Shown here: positions 48,331 through 60,531 of the stretch, piece by piece
How the letters are laid out: each line of letters starts with the position of its first letter
Numbering within the stretch: position 1 is the first letter of the stretch
DNA from: Lasioglossum baleicum
Taxonomy: Eukaryota > Arthropoda > Insecta > Hymenoptera > Halictidae
Assembly: GCF_051020765.1 (NCBI RefSeq)
Contig: NC_134943.1
Location: 2,542,001 to 2,606,000, forward strand
DNA length: 64,000 bases
Direction: 5' to 3'
Made by a program: the position numbers and the translations under genes
The notes under the pieces: generated by a model
What the model was told of the DNA's origin: nothing
Seen by the model: the letters and a program-made list of their open reading frames with translations, nothing else
The model's database searches: none

Positions 48331-51300
48331 GTGAAATTGCGTATTTGGAAAGATTGCCATTTGTTTTATTTTTAGTGGCGTTTCTTTTCTAGGTTGTACC
48401 AATCCATGTGGTTGAGTGGGGGATGATCATTTCCAATGTTTTTCATGATGTTAGCACGGTGACCGACACATGAATTTTATGCGTTTCACCACAACTTCCG
48501 ACGGTGGATGGTTGTAAAGTAGAATAACGTGAAATTAATCAGACAGGCCACAAGAGACTGTAGAAATGGTGGAGGATTGTGGAAGATTTTTTTAGGTGGA
48601 CCCATTTCTCGTTTTGGTAATTGCTTTTAACAAGACTGTTTGATTTAGCAACTTCAAACTTGTTTTTCATTATTGAACACAAATCTGTATATGAATAAAC
48701 CAAAAATTCTTGACTATCTGAATACCAGTTGAAATTTTCTACAAGAATGAAAAATTTAATATAAAAAGGATATACGATTTGTAATACCTTTAAAAAGCCA
48801 CACTGGCCGAAAATATGATTTTTAAAAACTGACATAGTATTTGAAAATTAAAGAGAGCATCGCATATGAAGGCAAATCTAGTTTAAAATAATTTCGCGAA
48901 TTAATTCTTGCCCGCATTCTCTATTAAAAAATACTCGAATTGAAATATGACTCACTACATAGACAATATTAATTTCCAGGGGATCCAAAATGTCACGAAA
49001 ACTGCGTTTATATTCGATTTAAAAAATACAAGCGGATCTGTAGAATAGTATTAAAAATTTTTAATATAATATTTTTTGGTACGGTTGTTTGACGCTAATT
49101 ACAAGCGGTGGAATCGCGGGTATAGTACTAATTGGTCTTAGAAAGGTTTAAGCCGTGTGATTCCATATTCTATAGTTAAACTAGTGTGGCTAGTGGTTAT
49201 TATGCATTAGAAACGTACGTCATGGCTCATGCACCGTGAACATCGACACGATCAAGTTCCGCCTAAAGCGTCTGTCCTATAGCTTGATTCAAACTCAACC
49301 ATTAGTCGCGAGGTAGCTGTTATATGTATCTGGGCCTAATGAGATTTCCATGTAGCGTGAATGAATTGCTCCGGATACATTCGTACATAGATACGCGAAT
49401 ACATACTCGTGTACATGCGTTGTACAATATATCTATATACAATGAATCATATCTGCACGCCTCCCTTCACCGGCATTATTTTGCCCTTCGTTAGCGTGAC
49501 TATTTTTTAAATTACTTAGGAAGAGTTAATAATTCTACACCGGTTGCGAGATACCGGGCGAGTATCATAATTTAAAATTACAACGATGTCAGTTCGCGGA
49601 GTTAATAAACTCGGCGGATAAGTTTTCCGAGTGAGTCGGGCTCGCGATTTTTAGTTAAATTGTTGACGTTAAGGTTCGCCTTCCATCAAGAAAAGTTAAA
49701 CGGTACGTCGCGATGAAATTTAACTTTATGTTGTAAACTGTAAAGATCATCTCCGTCGGTCACGGCTAAACAAATTGTTCCTTGCGTTGAAGTTTACCAG
49801 CAACTTCTCTCAAAACGGCGTTTACCCAAGAAAGAAAAAAAAAACAGAAGCTGTAAAGTAACATCGCGCGCAACATGTCGAATAATCGCTTTAAACGATT
49901 CGCTTGGTTATCAGGACGGGAGAAGGGACAACGGAAGTTTCGATTCGAGAAGAAAAAGTAATTATTACAAGTTCGGTTTCTTCGCGAAGTCGCCTGCTCG
50001 TAGTTTCCGTTTGCTCGAATACAAATGGATTCTTAATTATCCTTAATTCGCGCTAAATCGAGCTTGCGAGCGTGACGAGCAGCGCGACGCAGTCCGGTGT
50101 CATTAACGAAATAATGGGAATTAATTTTGACTAGTGCTTCTCTTCGGCAAATCAATCGCGCTCTCGGGATACGATTCAATTCCACCATTATGGATTCCGA
50201 TGAACAGACCACGTGCATGCAATAATTTAATTCTCGAGTGCGGCCTTTCTGATAATATTTGCGCGCGAGCGTGTAGACGCCGCATTCCTTGCGTCTGTAT
50301 CCTACGACAACTTTCTATGATGTTCTGATTACTTGCTCTCGAGCACAAAGAAAATTAATGCACGCGTCACACAGCCAAATGCATTATATGGCAAATACAG
50401 CGTCAACTCACTTAATAACAAAATTAATTTCCATACTGGCTCTTCGTTACAAAATATTATATAATATATTTATCAGTTTTACGTTTTTTTCTTCTTTTTA
50501 TGTTGTAATCTAATTTATTGTATCGTTATATTATATTTTATTGCTGAAGATTCGTTATATACGCTTGATTTTACTTTTCCGAATTCGAATGAATATATAT
50601 GTTCCTTCTATCGATCGTATTTGCTGATAATATATTTTTAAATGTTTTCGGCGCAACGGTTCGATCGTTTATTAATGAATATTGTATAGTAGATTTAGAT
50701 TTAATAAAAAAATCGATTTCAGATTTATTTTTCGTGTAACCTTTTGTCATTTTATGCATTTATTACAAAAATGGGTAGATATAACTGTAAACAGTAAGGA
50801 CATTCGAACAATTTAAAAATATTGCTGTATTATTTCCAGCCTATTAAAGATATTACAAAAGAAAATAACTTTCTATTTCACTCCGGTTTGTTGCAGTTCA
50901 GATAGAACATTTTGATTGTGTTATTCGGTTCTTCTGATCCCTTCACCAGCCTAAAGTAGTTCTCACGTACGAATTAAATTAATATTTTCTACAAATGGCC
51001 GTGTAGATTTTTCCTTTGGTACATATCTGCCCCGCACCATTTATTTCCCGTGCCATTAAAAATTATCTCCGCCGAATGAATCAAACTAACGTTCCTGTAT
51101 CTGCGCAGGTTCCGCCCTCGCATTCCCGCCATCTCATCGTCTTCCTCATCATTTACTTACGTTCTCCGCTCGCTTCTCCTTTGCCATCCGCTGTGTCGCT
51201 TCTACAACCACCCACCTTCGACCCAATTACAGTGATAGGGACAAGACCCGGCCGTGTTCTACAAATTGGGTTACAAGGCACCAATAATCTGTCGCATAAT

Positions 51301-51779
51301 AAAGCGATTAATGAAGCGATAAAATGTAACCGCGGCAATGATTCACAATTAGGATCACTGTCATCCCTGGCGAACGACCGTTCGCTCCGATATATCAGAA
51401 CTCAATTCCAGACTTTGTTGCATTTTATTTGGGAATGCAACGGGATACGGCGATAAGCAACAGACGAAGAAAGTTGCACGCGGGTAGGAGGGGTATCTGA
51501 TCAATGCGCGAGAGAGGAAGTTCTAATTCCAGGACAAATTACTTCGACAGCATCCTCCGATGAAACTTTAAGCAACTCGCCCGTTAATACCTGCCAGTCC
51601 GGACGCTTCCCGGTGAAATAATTCTGATGTAACCGTGGTCGACACATTTGACTTTGTCTTTGGAAGAGAAAAATACACTACAGTCGAAACGAATGGGCAG
51701 ACTGTTGTGTCATGTCAGTGCTCAACTACGATTAGCACAAACCACAAACCAATAAACTCATCAAAGAGATATGGAAAGG
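48331..51779. other. No gene seen
   Basis: Mostly AT-rich, with balanced patches at 50040-50350 and 51020-51460. A stretch from about 50750 (TTTATGCATTTATTACAAAA, then TGGGTAGAT) resembles the inside of a family A MITE without its ends. The plus frame at 51016-51456 (146 codons) is unrecognised. Confidence 0.5.
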
Positions 51780-52000
51780 ACTCTCAAGACTGGCATCATT
51801 TAAAATCGAACACAGCGTAGACCCAAATTGACAGTCGAGTCAGTTTCAACACAGCCAATCACATCACCCAGAATCCCAAACAGACTATATCGCGTCAATG
51901 CAATCAAGAATTTGATCGCCATGATCTGGATATCCTCTGGGTATCACAGGTAATGACAAAGCGGATGAAGCAGTCAGAGAAGCATCCTGCGATCAACTAA
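51780..52000 (+). pseudogene. Non-LTR retrotransposon RNase H fragment, decayed
   Basis: From 51928 the plus strand reads GYPLGITGNDKADEAVREAS, matching the RNase H segment (W.PSH.GI.GNE.AD..A.EA) of jockey/R1-type non-LTR retrotransposons. Upstream, in another frame, IDSRVSFNTANHITQNP (from 51827) resembles the (T)DS..SL.A.. segment that precedes it. At least one frameshift separates the two parts, and stop codons occur nearby. KEIWKGLSRL at about 51760 may belong too. No reverse transcriptase is seen. The similarity is motif-level only. Confidence 0.5.
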
Positions 52001-52919
52001 ATTAATACACAAAATGAAAGATTAATGTTAAGAAACCTCGATTAAAATACACCTCAAATGATTTTTTTGAAAAAATCATCACTCCCTCTCTAGCGGGTCA
52101 CGGATTGTGACTCACTGCACGGGATGGCTAATAACCCATTCGAGTGGTTGCTGCGATGACAAATAATTAATTTGCAAAAAGAAATGAGAAAAGTAAAAAA
52201 TAGACTATCCGCGGGAGAGGGAGTGCGTGGCGTTCGCGCTTCGCAAAGCGGTTCCATACAGAAAGAAAAAGAAGAAGCGGGAAAAATACACGATTTTACG
52301 TACATGAAATTGAGTTTAAAAATGTTTGATGTTGATTGTAGGTAATTCAATCAGAGCGTAGCGAGTAATGAGACGGAAGCGGGGCTAAAACCCAGCTCGC
52401 TTGGGCAAATGCTCGTCGACTACCCTCCGTTGTCCCTCGTATCCGCCCACCCCCGCGTTTCGATCCTCTCGCTCGCTCCGACGATTTCCCACCACTCGTC
52501 GCGTGCTTTCATCTCCCTCGTCGGTCCCCGACTTTCTGCCGGCAAGTTCGATCGTACCGTGAATATGAATTAAGTTGATACGATTTGAACAATCTACTAG
52601 GCCGCGCGCGTGGGAGGAGGTAACCAAGAGCCATTATATGGAGGTAAATCGTCCGATGGTGATTTTCCTAAAGTGGATCAGTGTGCGTTGCGTTGGAAGA
52701 GGCCCAGAGGATATCCAGAGCACCGCGTTCCACAAATAAGATCTCCACAGTGGTTCTAACCGTTCGAGTGCCACCGGTCTCTGCAAAAATCTGGACTAAT
52801 GTGCGGACGGAAATGATGAACGTGTTGCCCATCACAGCTTAGGCCGGCTAAGTTTATAACAAAATTCAAAATTCTGGTTTGTTGCGACCGATCCATCGAA
52901 GGACGATCATATAGCTTTA
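52001..52919. other. No gene seen
   Basis: A perfect AT-rich palindrome surrounds ATTTTTTTGAAAAAAT at about 52059-52080. GC-richer at 52190-52640 with opposed short frames; none recognised. Confidence 0.5.
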
Positions 52920-53217
52920 TACAGGGTACGGCCGACTAACATGTACAAGCGGGCAGGGGGTGATTCCTTACGAGAAAATTACAAAAAAATATAAAACAAA
53001 ATTTTTTCATCCGAAGCTTAGTTCCCGAGAAAATCGAGATTGGAAATGCAGCGAATACGTGTGCTACTCGAGAGGAATCGCCTGACGAGTCTGACCATGA
53101 CCAGCTTATCCTACTTCCTGATTTTTAAACTCGATTTTCTCGAGAACGAGGCGTCAAACGAAAATCTGTTATTCCTCTTTTTCGATTTATTTTCACATGT
53201 AAAAATCACCCCCTGTA
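52920..53217 (+). mobile_element. Family C MITE, 298 bp, most complete copy
   Basis: It starts TACAGGGTACGG...ACATGTACAAG...GGGGGTGATTCC and ends TTCACATGTAAAAATCACCC then CCTGTA, so the ends are inverted repeats with indels. TA lies on each side. Near-palindromic inner blocks, CGAGAAAATCGAGATT and CTCGATTTTCTCGAGAAC, flank a centre with GCAGCGAATACGTGTGC and CTGACCATGACC. Related copies are at 23597-23830 and 39085-39235. There is no protein. The TA flanks suggest a Tc1/mariner-class MITE, but this is not certain. Confidence 0.8.
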
Positions 53218-55517
53218 TATGAAAAGGAATACAATTTTGCCTCGAGAAACGTCAGCCACTCGAAGTCGGCTTCTGCCGTTTCTCGGATCAGGGTAAATAT
53301 TCGGCTTGCCTTTGTTCTTGAGTGGGCCGAGAGTGTATGGATCCCATATAGTTATCCGGCAGATGATTGTCGGCCGAGCAGCAGTACCTTTTGTTAAACT
53401 GTAACAGATTTTTCGTTCGACGCCACATATCCAAGAAAATCGAGCATAAAAATCGGCCGGGTGTCGTGATCACATAATTAAACAGACTAACGAAGATACG
53501 ACCGGCGCGTGCGGAAGTTTTATTCTGATTTAATGAAAAGACTCGTCAAGCATCCGATGTAGTGCCACAGGTGCGGAATAATTTTCGCCGTTTTCGGTGA
53601 CACGGACGAGAACGGCAAAAAATACTGTCCGCCACTATTCAGTCCCATCGTTTCTCACGGTTTCGTCATATAACTAGCCATTGTTCCCCATGCTCGAAAT
53701 CCAGGGGCGCCGTGCGCGCCGGTAACATTGCTCTGACAGAATCGTAGAACGTGGATGGAGCGCGCAACGATCCGCTCGTAGTTACGCGGTAGTGGCGTTA
53801 CATTGTTTCATATGGACGCATTGTTTACGGATCCATACACGAAAAAGAATGAAAGCACTCGGATACGCGCACGTAGATCCGTCTCACCCGCTTAAACCCT
53901 GCCAATTTATTCGAACCCGTTCGCTATCCCAGGGGCTCTCTCCCAACACGCGGTCCTTCTTACGAAACTTCGACGGGCTCGTAAAAATCGACTAGCTCTA
54001 ATCGTCGTTTTGATTTCCATAAACCCGGAGCCCCCAGAAAGTGAATCTGTTAACTGCGTATATCCCGTTGTTGCGCAACACGCTACCAGGTAGTATTTAC
54101 GCGGCCATGTATCTTCGGCAGAGTTTGCCGGGGAAGAAATTTACACATTCGCGAGTAAGATACAACTGCGGCTGAAGTTGAGATTTATGCGATGTAATGT
54201 TTGATACAAGTTATTCTGCGAGCGTTTTAAGTATCCCACTGCAAACAGCCAACTTCCGACTACTCAAGAGCGTGAATTTGAATAACGTCGCAAGAACCAT
54301 CCGACAGTGCGTGTTAGCCCGATAATTATCGTAAATCGGAAAAACGACGGCTAACAGACGGTCGCTAGCTCGCTCCTCCGTCGTCCGCGTTTCGGTTAAT
54401 GAAAAACAAGAACATAAATTCGACATACACGGGAGACGCGTCGAAGTGTGCGCGCAGGCCGGCACAGCAGAAAACAAAATGTCAATCGCCGAAAGTTAAT
54501 AAACCGTCGTTCCTGAAACGACGTCGGGCGAACGTTTTGAAAATGGTACATTCCGCGCTTGATGACTGACGGACGTCCAATCACCGGAATGACAGTCGAC
54601 TCGCAGGAACCCGCCTCGAAACCCGGTTCACTAAATATTCTCACACTTTTTCCTTCCAGGAATTTCAATTTTTCCCGACCGTACGAGGCAGTTCCCGAAA
54701 TCAAATGGATGTCAGGCCTCCTTCGACTCCACGAATACCGATATCTCCGAGATTTTTGTCCCCTCACCGTCTATAGCGATCGACGACGTCGCTCTTTCGC
54801 CAGCGTTTACGATCGGTTCAACCATTTTTACGAGCGTTCGACTTCTACCCCTTTCAGTCTCTGTAATGTCTGTCCGCTCCATGTCCATCTCCCTCCTCCA
54901 CCCTCGCTCTACATGAATTCTTTTCTTCTCTTTCCCCTTTTCATTTTACTTCGGACCGCGCTTTTACCGAAACATACGCGGTGACGGAAAAACACGGGAA
55001 ACTATTCGATAAACGACCAAGCCTGTCTCAAGTTCTCATACGGAAAATTCAGGAATTTATGAATATTTTTTATTTTTGTTACCAAGCAGTTCTTTAGCAT
55101 AAAAAATAATTTTCCTTGGATTGTAAATATTAACTCTACATAGTCTACACACAGGTAGTTTTTCATTCGTTTATATTAATCGCATATTTACATTTACAAC
55201 CATAAAGTATATTCGGTTACGAAAGATTCTCTAGAACATTCGTATAAGTAGAAATGGTCAGCAGTGGTCAGACACATTAGCTTATTCTTTACACTGAGAT
55301 GAACGTACAGCTTATTCTTTTACTTAATGGTGTTCCCACTAAAATGTTGGAGATAAAATGCGTTAAATATAATACTCTTGACTTCAAAATTGAAATTATT
55401 CAATCATTGTCAACCCTTAACGTGCAAATAGTATATTGTGGAGATTTATATTTACAGCATATACAAGTTTGATTCGAATATCAGTAAAAGTCATTTTCTG
55501 CTGATTTATAATTACTA
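53218..55517. other. No gene seen
   Basis: Balanced composition to about 55000, then AT-rich. The largest frames, 54396-54767 (minus, 123 codons) and 54559-54984 (plus, 141 codons), overlap on opposite strands and resemble nothing I know. AGTAGAAATGGTCAG at about 55248 weakly echoes the 7.5/11.3 kb repeat. Confidence 0.5.
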
Positions 55518-55710
55518 GACTGCGGATTTTATGCATTTATGACAAAAATTAGTAGGTGTAATTCAGAGTAATAAAAAGATTAAAAGAGTTTAACAATGGC
55601 GATAATCTTGACCACATAAAAATTATTAATGAGGAAAATAAATTTTTACTTAGCTTCGATAGATTGTAATTGATGTATCAAAATTTTATTTTGCATAAAG
55701 ATCCGCTGTC
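55518..55710. mobile_element. Family A MITE, 193 bp, best-preserved copy
   Basis: The left end is GACTGCGGATTTTATGCATT and the right end is TTTTGCATAAAGATCCGCTG then TC, both flanked by TA. Similarity between the two sides extends outward (ATTACTA and TAATAAT), so the repeats may be a few bases longer than the TA-to-TA interval. No coding capacity. It serves as the reference for the other family A copies. Confidence 0.8.
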
Positions 55711-56196
55711 TAATAATTACTATACTTCAAATTATATTTAAGCCTTTACGAGATACTAACTATTACAATTTCAATTCTAATTTGATATGTCTGTCCTACT
55801 GTTACCACACAGACACTTTCCATCAGGAAAATAAAAGTTTTTCTAATTTTATCTTCTAAAGAGTAGTGAAAACTCGGCTAAACAACCACAGTCTACTAAT
55901 AGCAACACAGTACCACAGAACATTTGTACAACATAAACTCGTGCGCTGCAAACGCGTTTATCGGCTGTTGCCGCGTAATATAAAAGAATATAATCTCTGT
56001 GATACTGAATTTCAAGATCCTGATTCCAGCGGTGCATTTTACGAGACGACGTCGCTAGTAGTGCTGTACGAAATCTCATCGTACCTTTGGCGGACGACGT
56101 AAATGATATCGGATCAAAAGAACAAGAGTTTTTCCTCGGTCCGCTACAACCGTTCGAAACCATGCCCTTTATCCCCTTATAAAATCCAAAGAACCA
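55711..56196. other. No gene seen
   Basis: A minus frame (55849-56247, 132 codons) starts in the tetranucleotide repeat next door and has no recognisable domain. Confidence 0.5.
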
Positions 56197-56247
56197 CGAG
56201 CGAGCAAGCAAGCAAGCAAGCGAGCGAACGAGCGAGTGAGCGAGCAA
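56197..56247. repeat. (GAGC/AAGC)n tetranucleotide microsatellite
   Basis: About 50 bp of GAGC, AAGC and GAAC units with perfect four-base periodicity and substitutions at two positions. Confidence 0.9.
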
Positions 56248-57800
56248 ACGATAGTAGGTCTCGAACGCGATGGGCGGGGTAGAAAGCGGCTCGGTTGTTA
56301 TTCCGGTACAGCTGAACTTAATTCCGTAACTCGATCGACCGCACCGGATGAAACGTACCGACGGTTCTCTCCCGTAAACCCCATTACCTTCTTGAACGAT
56401 TGCGGTTCCTCGTCAAGGCTGAGTTACGAGAGACGCGGCAAAAACTGGGATAGGAAAAGTGGGAACGAAGAAGGTGGATGAGCCGAGTGTAGGGCGAAGG
56501 GTAAGGCGAAGCGTGGCTGATGGTTGAATGAGAAGGCTAAGGAGAACGAATCAGAGATATAGAAACTAAGGAGAACCAGATACTGAACGAACCCCGCCCC
56601 ACTTCTCTCCATCATCGGACGGTAGAAGAGAGGAGAGTAGAAACAGAGAAGGAAAGAAAGTGGTTACCTTGAATCAGACATGGCGAGCAGCGAACGGCTC
56701 GCTCCACGGAAAATGAAATCCCTTTTAACCTCGGCCGCCCCTTTCCAACGTAAAGGAAGGTTTGCCTTGTCTACGGCACGACATCGGCATCGGATTAGCG
56801 TAAAATCGAAGGGCGCTGACTTGGTCGCTCGTAAATTGACTACAAAGTTTGGAGAGAAGACAGAGGTGGTAGTGCCCGTCGTTGGTTGTACCAGTGCAAC
56901 CGACTAGGTTCGGTGGTGGTTGTGTTGGCTCGGCCGGTCGGTGGAGGTGGTGGTGTCGGCGAAGTACAAAGGGAATCGATTCCGGTGAATCGAGATCCAC
57001 GCTTCAGCCAGCACTCTTGCTCTCGTGCGCCATTTTGTCTTCCCGAATCTGTGACCATCAGCATGCAAAGTGGATAAAGTTTCTAGACTACACTCTCCGT
57101 CGCCCTTTCTTTACTCGCTTCCGATTCCTATACCTGGCCTCGCGCCACCATCGCCGGCTACTGCCATACCGTCGACTCCCGCCGCTATCACCGACAGCGT
57201 TCTTATTCCTTCGTCTCGTTTCGATTCGTTCCTATTCCAGATTGTTTCTCGGCACCTCGAATCTTCCTACCCCCGTCGGCGTTTCTCTTCTCTTCCCTGT
57301 GTCCTCGCAATTTTCGTACCTCTCTCTCCCTTCCTCTCTCACTCTATTTTAACTCTTTTTCGTCTCTCTCTCTCTCTTTCTCTGTCTCTTCTCTTTATCC
57401 TCTAGTTCCGTCTCTGTATCACTCTTCGACGATCTCCTCATCCGCGAGAGATTCTTTCCAGCTCGGGACTAGTTTTACAATGGCGGCGCGCCGACGCGCC
57501 ACTCTACCAATTTCGAATGTATCCGGGGACGGATCGAATTTGACTACGTTTTCGAGGATACAGAAATCTTTACGCACCGGCAGAATCCGATGGAATACGC
57601 GCATAAGTGCCTCCGATTCAATTGGAGAACATGTCACCCAACCTCGCCCGGTGCGATTCGATTGTATCAATATCGCGATCGAACTTTCAAACTGCTCCCC
57701 GAGTTATTGCTCTTCTTCCCGAGACTTAATCAGGTCAATCGGAGCTTCCCCTTTGTCTGAACGTCTATTTTTCTATCTGGCGTACGCGATCGGGTAGATA
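56248..57800. promoter_or_regulatory. Second CpG/CT-rich island; weak promoter candidate
   Basis: GC-rich, with purine-rich (56440-56680) and pyrimidine-rich (57080-57415) strand bias. GCGCCATTTTG at about 57027 and ACAATGGCGGC at 57478 are YY1/Pho-like motifs often found near transcription starts. The latter is also an ATG with a good context that opens a 105-codon plus frame (57480-57797), but its product is unrecognised. Frames overlap on both strands. Direction and function cannot be determined. Confidence 0.3.
57362..57390. repeat. (TC)n microsatellite-like tract
   Basis: An imperfect CT repeat of about 29 bp at the end of a longer pyrimidine-rich stretch. Confidence 0.85.
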
Positions 57801-59730
57801 TCCACTCGTTTAGTACTTTAGACAAGTATGTATATGTTAGAATCTTTTTATAATAGATTTGCATTTGGAGCTGCTTTCATTGACTTTTTTTTTTGCTATA
57901 AGAAATTGAATGATCGATTCATCCGATATTTCGTGTGTTTTAGTCATCTTAGTTTATGTTATACTAAGTCATCTTAGTTTATCGCCATACATTATGTGGC
58001 AAGACATTAATTAATTACATCAGACGTGATGGATGTGTAGAAAGTCAAGCTTAAAAACCCTTTTCATTCTTGCACATATAGACTGAAATAATTAAAATAT
58101 TCACTTCTGAAATTCGTGTTCACAAATCTGTTTCGAAGAAAATTATAAAAGAACATTTTCATGAACATATTCATGAAATATAAGTAATTAGAGAATTACT
58201 TTTTGTGAAGCTCTGTTAATAATCTCTCTGGGAACACCTATTTTATATCTTTTATGGTCTGACGATTGTTAATTCGTTAATGGAAAGGCTCCGAAGACAT
58301 GCGAACATGTAATTTATATTTCACACAATTTATAGATTACAGACAAAACACTGTACAATTACATTATTTCAATAAAAATTCTATCAAAAACTGTTTCGTT
58401 CGTAGAACGTTCATGAAAAAATTTTAAACTGTATGAATGCCGCCGGTACGATATATTTGACAAAAGTTTATACATTATTCGGTACAAGTAAAAACAAACG
58501 GGAGTACAATTTATGATTTCTAGATGCGTGAAATCTTCGGCTTATCGTTGCGTTAATTCCCGGCAGTACAATATTTTCGTTGTAAATTTTCCTACAGCTT
58601 ATAACGTTGTTATTTTTTAATTATCCACCGCCGGACAAACATGTTGCGAGATCCATCAACGAGATTACCACTTTCGCAAACGCGAGAAAATAATTCGCGT
58701 TATTTACAGAGATATCAATCAATAGTAAATTAGTATTTTCCACGCAGATAGAGATTAAAGAGCGAGTAGTATGTTAAGCGGTATTTACCAATTATCTCAT
58801 TTGTTTCGCTAACACTTCGCGACAGGATGATTCGTACCCGATGAAAAATCGCCCGGTATTGGCACCCCCAACACTTTTGTAACGTTCACAATCGCGCGTA
58901 ATAACGCGTCACATTATGGGAAATTAATTCGACAATAATTCTTTCCGCGTCGGTAAAGTTATTTCGTCCGCAACTCGAGCGAGGCAGATTCAATTTCGCG
59001 TGATCACCTATTGAAACAATCCTTTTATCATTGCTAATTATCGCTTTATCATTATTCAGTCTACAATGTTCCATGACACATGTGTTCCATCCGATATCGC
59101 GTATCGCGCCGCTAAAATATGCACACGGACAGAGATACGAGCGAACAAGTTGAAGTTCCGGCAGAACAGAACGCTCGAATACGGAGAATACATGTTGATT
59201 TGAAGGTAATCATTTGTACACATGCTCCCGTGCGCTCTGTAAACGATGTTCATTGACGAACCGGCCATTATGTTTTTATCGTGATCTTCAGTTTGATTGC
59301 GGGCAAACTATAGCCTTCCAAAGGGGCTGCGAGTATAAATGGAATGTGTAATAAGACATCAATGGCAGAGAAACTCGTTATTCAACATATAAACCAGAAT
59401 CAGTCGAGGGAGCGAAATTATTACACTTGATATTCCATATTTCTCTTAAAATACAATTTTTAAATTTGTCACTGTGTCAGCATGGTTAATTTAAGTTAAA
59501 AAAAATAATTCATGTACTTCATATACTTAGAAATGAGTGCGCGAAATTCAAGTAACTGGTTTCGGTTTGTTTATCTTAAAAATACGAAAGGAAACTATCA
59601 GGGACCCTAACTGTTATAACCAAAAAGAAAAAAAGTCATGGAATAACAAGTATTTCATCGACTAAAATAAGGATTATAAGTAGCCGAAAATTTTTTCTCT
59701 TGTTGGTAAATGTTATTGTTGAGAGAAATT
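57801..59730. other. No gene seen; AT-rich
   Basis: A 25-bp direct duplication lies at 57942-57982, with AGTCATCTTAGTTTA repeated. Otherwise AT-rich with short unrecognised frames. Confidence 0.55.
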
Positions 59731-59932
59731 CATTTCGATCACTTATAATCAATGAAAGAAATTGTTATGAGCGATCGAAATGGATTTCTCTCATTGATAA
59801 CTGTTATGAGAGACCGAAATAAACTTCTCCCATCGATAACTGTTATGAGCGATCGAAATACACTTCTCCCATCAATAACTGCTTTAAGCAATCGAAACAG
59901 TTTTTCCTCATCGATAACAGTTATCGAGGAGG
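59731..59932 (+). repeat. 39-bp minisatellite in frame with a small ORF
   Basis: TCGAAA (or CCGAAA) anchors lie at 59775, 59814, 59853 and 59892, exactly 39 bp apart, with a degenerate earlier unit near 59736. An ATG at 59752 opens an 84-codon frame (to 60006) in which each unit encodes 13 residues, consensus MSDRNTLLPSITV. Because 39 is a multiple of three, any open frame stays open, so the ORF is not evidence of a gene. The array ends in the 17-bp odd palindrome TCGATAACAGTTATCGA at 59911-59927. Confidence 0.9.
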
Positions 59933-60367
59933 ATCCAATTCGATTACAAGTAGAAATAGTCGGTTATAATCAGACGCCAGAGAAAACATGCTGCTGTCTT
60001 ATCTAAAATCTGCCAAATAATTTTTCATCAACAAGACAGAGGAAATTCTCAAATAAAGCGTCGAACATTATTTTTCATTATTCTATCGCGATTAGCGCGT
60101 TACTCGTAATTAAACATATTGTTACGTCCAAACAGCTCGCAGCTTGAGAGACGTTATTCCCGTATTTTTTTGGTTGTCGACCGATGTTTTTGAAGCGTTA
60201 ACGAACTCGGGCGACGCGTGTTTCCACATAAACGAGAAGCCTGAAATATTTCTAATTAGAACGGGCGGGAATAGTTTTTCTCGTTACAAATATTTCACAG
60301 CTTCCGTTCGTTTCCCCTTTGACATTCTTTGCTTTGAGGAACAACGAATTAATTTGCCGCGCGCTGG
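59933..60367. other. No gene seen
   Basis: The 123-codon plus frame at 60144-60515 starts at TTG rather than ATG and has no recognised domain. Confidence 0.5.
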
Positions 60368-60401
60368 AAACTCCTGGCGTCAATTAATATTCCAGGAGTT
60401 T
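60368..60401. repeat. Hairpin: perfect 10-bp stem, 14-nt loop
   Basis: AAACTCCTGG (60368-60377) pairs perfectly with CCAGGAGTTT (60392-60401). The loop is CGTCAATTAATATT. It resembles a rho-independent terminator in shape, but nothing suggests a prokaryotic context. Confidence 0.85.
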
Positions 60402-60426
60402 ATTATAAATTTACGACGGTCTAGCC

Positions 60427-60448
60427 TCGTCGCCGGGCCCGGCGACGA
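60427..60448. repeat. Perfect 22-bp GC-rich palindrome
   Basis: TCGTCGCCGGG is followed directly by its inverted complement CCCGGCGACGA, with no spacer. It lies 26 bp after the hairpin at 60368-60401. A palindrome this long and GC-rich is not expected by chance in this background. It could be a binding site for a dimeric factor or a relic of an inverted duplication. Confidence 0.95.
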
Positions 60449-60531
60449 TTGTTTGGAACGCATCGGTGGCATAACTGTCGATAAAAACACATTGCTTGTT
60501 CGGGAGCTGGTGTGAGGCGCGCAGCGGTGTT

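Noticed and set aside
57480..57797. 105-codon frame with a good ATG context (ACAATGG)
   Set aside because: The ATG is also part of a YY1-like motif (ATGGCGGC). The product is unrecognised and no splice donor is evident. Kept only as part of the island description.
60144..60515. 123-codon plus-strand frame containing the two palindromes
   Set aside because: It starts at TTG, has no domain and lacks independent support.
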